From: an uncultured Campylobacterales bacterium | GTDB lineage: Bacteria > Campylobacterota > Campylobacteria > Campylobacterales > CACVAW01 | Assembly: GCA_902727925.1 (NCBI GenBank) | Contig: CACVAW010000004.1 | Location: forward strand, 1 to 48,126 | Reading direction: 5' to 3' | Length of the DNA: 48,126 nt | Notes under the pieces: generated by a model | Told to the model about the DNA's origin: nothing | What the model saw: the letters and a program-made list of their open reading frames with translations, nothing else | Database searches by the model: none | Translations under genes and position numbers: made by a program | Shown here: piece by piece, positions 47,916 through 48,126 of the stretch | How positions within the stretch are numbered: position 1 is the first letter of the stretch | How the letters are laid out: every line of letters begins with the position of its first letter

Positions 47916-48126
47916 ATGACTCAAATGACTCAAATGCAAAAAAAAATATTCTTATGTGCAATATCAAACGTATCAAGTGGAAACTGTGGTGAAGATTGTA
48001 AATTCTGTACACAAAGTGCATATTTTGATACTGATATAAACAAATACAAATACAAAGATGAAAACGATGTACTTAATGAAGCAAAACTAGCATACAAAAA
48101 CAAATCAGTAGGATTTTGTCTAGTAA
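47916..48126 (+). CDS. bioB: biotin synthase (5' part, truncated by window end)
   Basis: 'MTQMTQMQKKIFLCAISNVSSGNCGEDCKFCTQSAYFDTDINKYKYKDENDVLNEAKLAYKNKSVGFCLV'; radical SAM CxxxCxxC typical of BioB; no stop in window. Confidence 0.92.
   Translation, partial: MTQMTQMQKKIFLCAISNVSSGNCGEDCKFCTQSAYFDTDINKYKYKDENDVLNEAKLAYKNKSVGFCLV

Noticed and set aside
47764-48021. 85-aa - strand ORF
   Set aside because: Antisense to copy F and to the start of bioB; no support.
1-48126. CRISPR array, prophage or IS transposase
   Set aside because: No regularly spaced direct repeats, no phage structural genes, and no transposase or integrase ORF recognised in the window.

Overview
The window is a 48 kb, AT-rich and gene-dense chromosomal segment. 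Protein content (DUF2603, PorCDAB, DUF455, the rplY-pth-lptF/G order) suggests a Campylobacterota bacterium, probably Arcobacter-like; this assignment is inferred, not tested. Most of it is ordinary housekeeping: UvrD-like helicase, TerC, NhaA, UvrC, MscS, GlpD-like, an RND efflux permease, a Phd/RelE toxin-antitoxin pair, M23 peptidase, a GlcF-like Fe-S protein, HemN, ArgF, HemB, tRNA-Phe, RNase P RNA, RplT/RpmI, LeuD, a PemK/MazF-like toxin, WaaC, TolB/TolA-like, CmoA, RibF, LptF/G, Pth, RplY, a four-tRNA cluster, PorCDAB, CoaX, DapD, an M16 peptidase, a DHH phosphoesterase and the start of BioB. The most unusual signal is an intergenic family of about 70-80 nt structured repeats with six copies. 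Each has three consecutive hairpins: hairpin 1 has a CNAG tetraloop on a covarying stem, hairpin 2 has a GCTGA-like pentaloop, and hairpin 3 is a variable long stem. Most copies then run into a Shine-Dalgarno-like 'TATAAAAAGGA' or 'AAGAAGTAAAAATG'. Five copies lie directly upstream of a start codon in the sense orientation (rplY, porA, porD, the DHH gene, bioB). One lies between tRNA-Phe and rnpB. Direct repeats flank some copies, so the family could be a mobile repeat that supplies translation-initiation regions, a cis-regulatory RNA, or both. A second notable signal is a PemK/MazF-like toxin whose homologous N-terminus has no ATG, GTG or TTG start.
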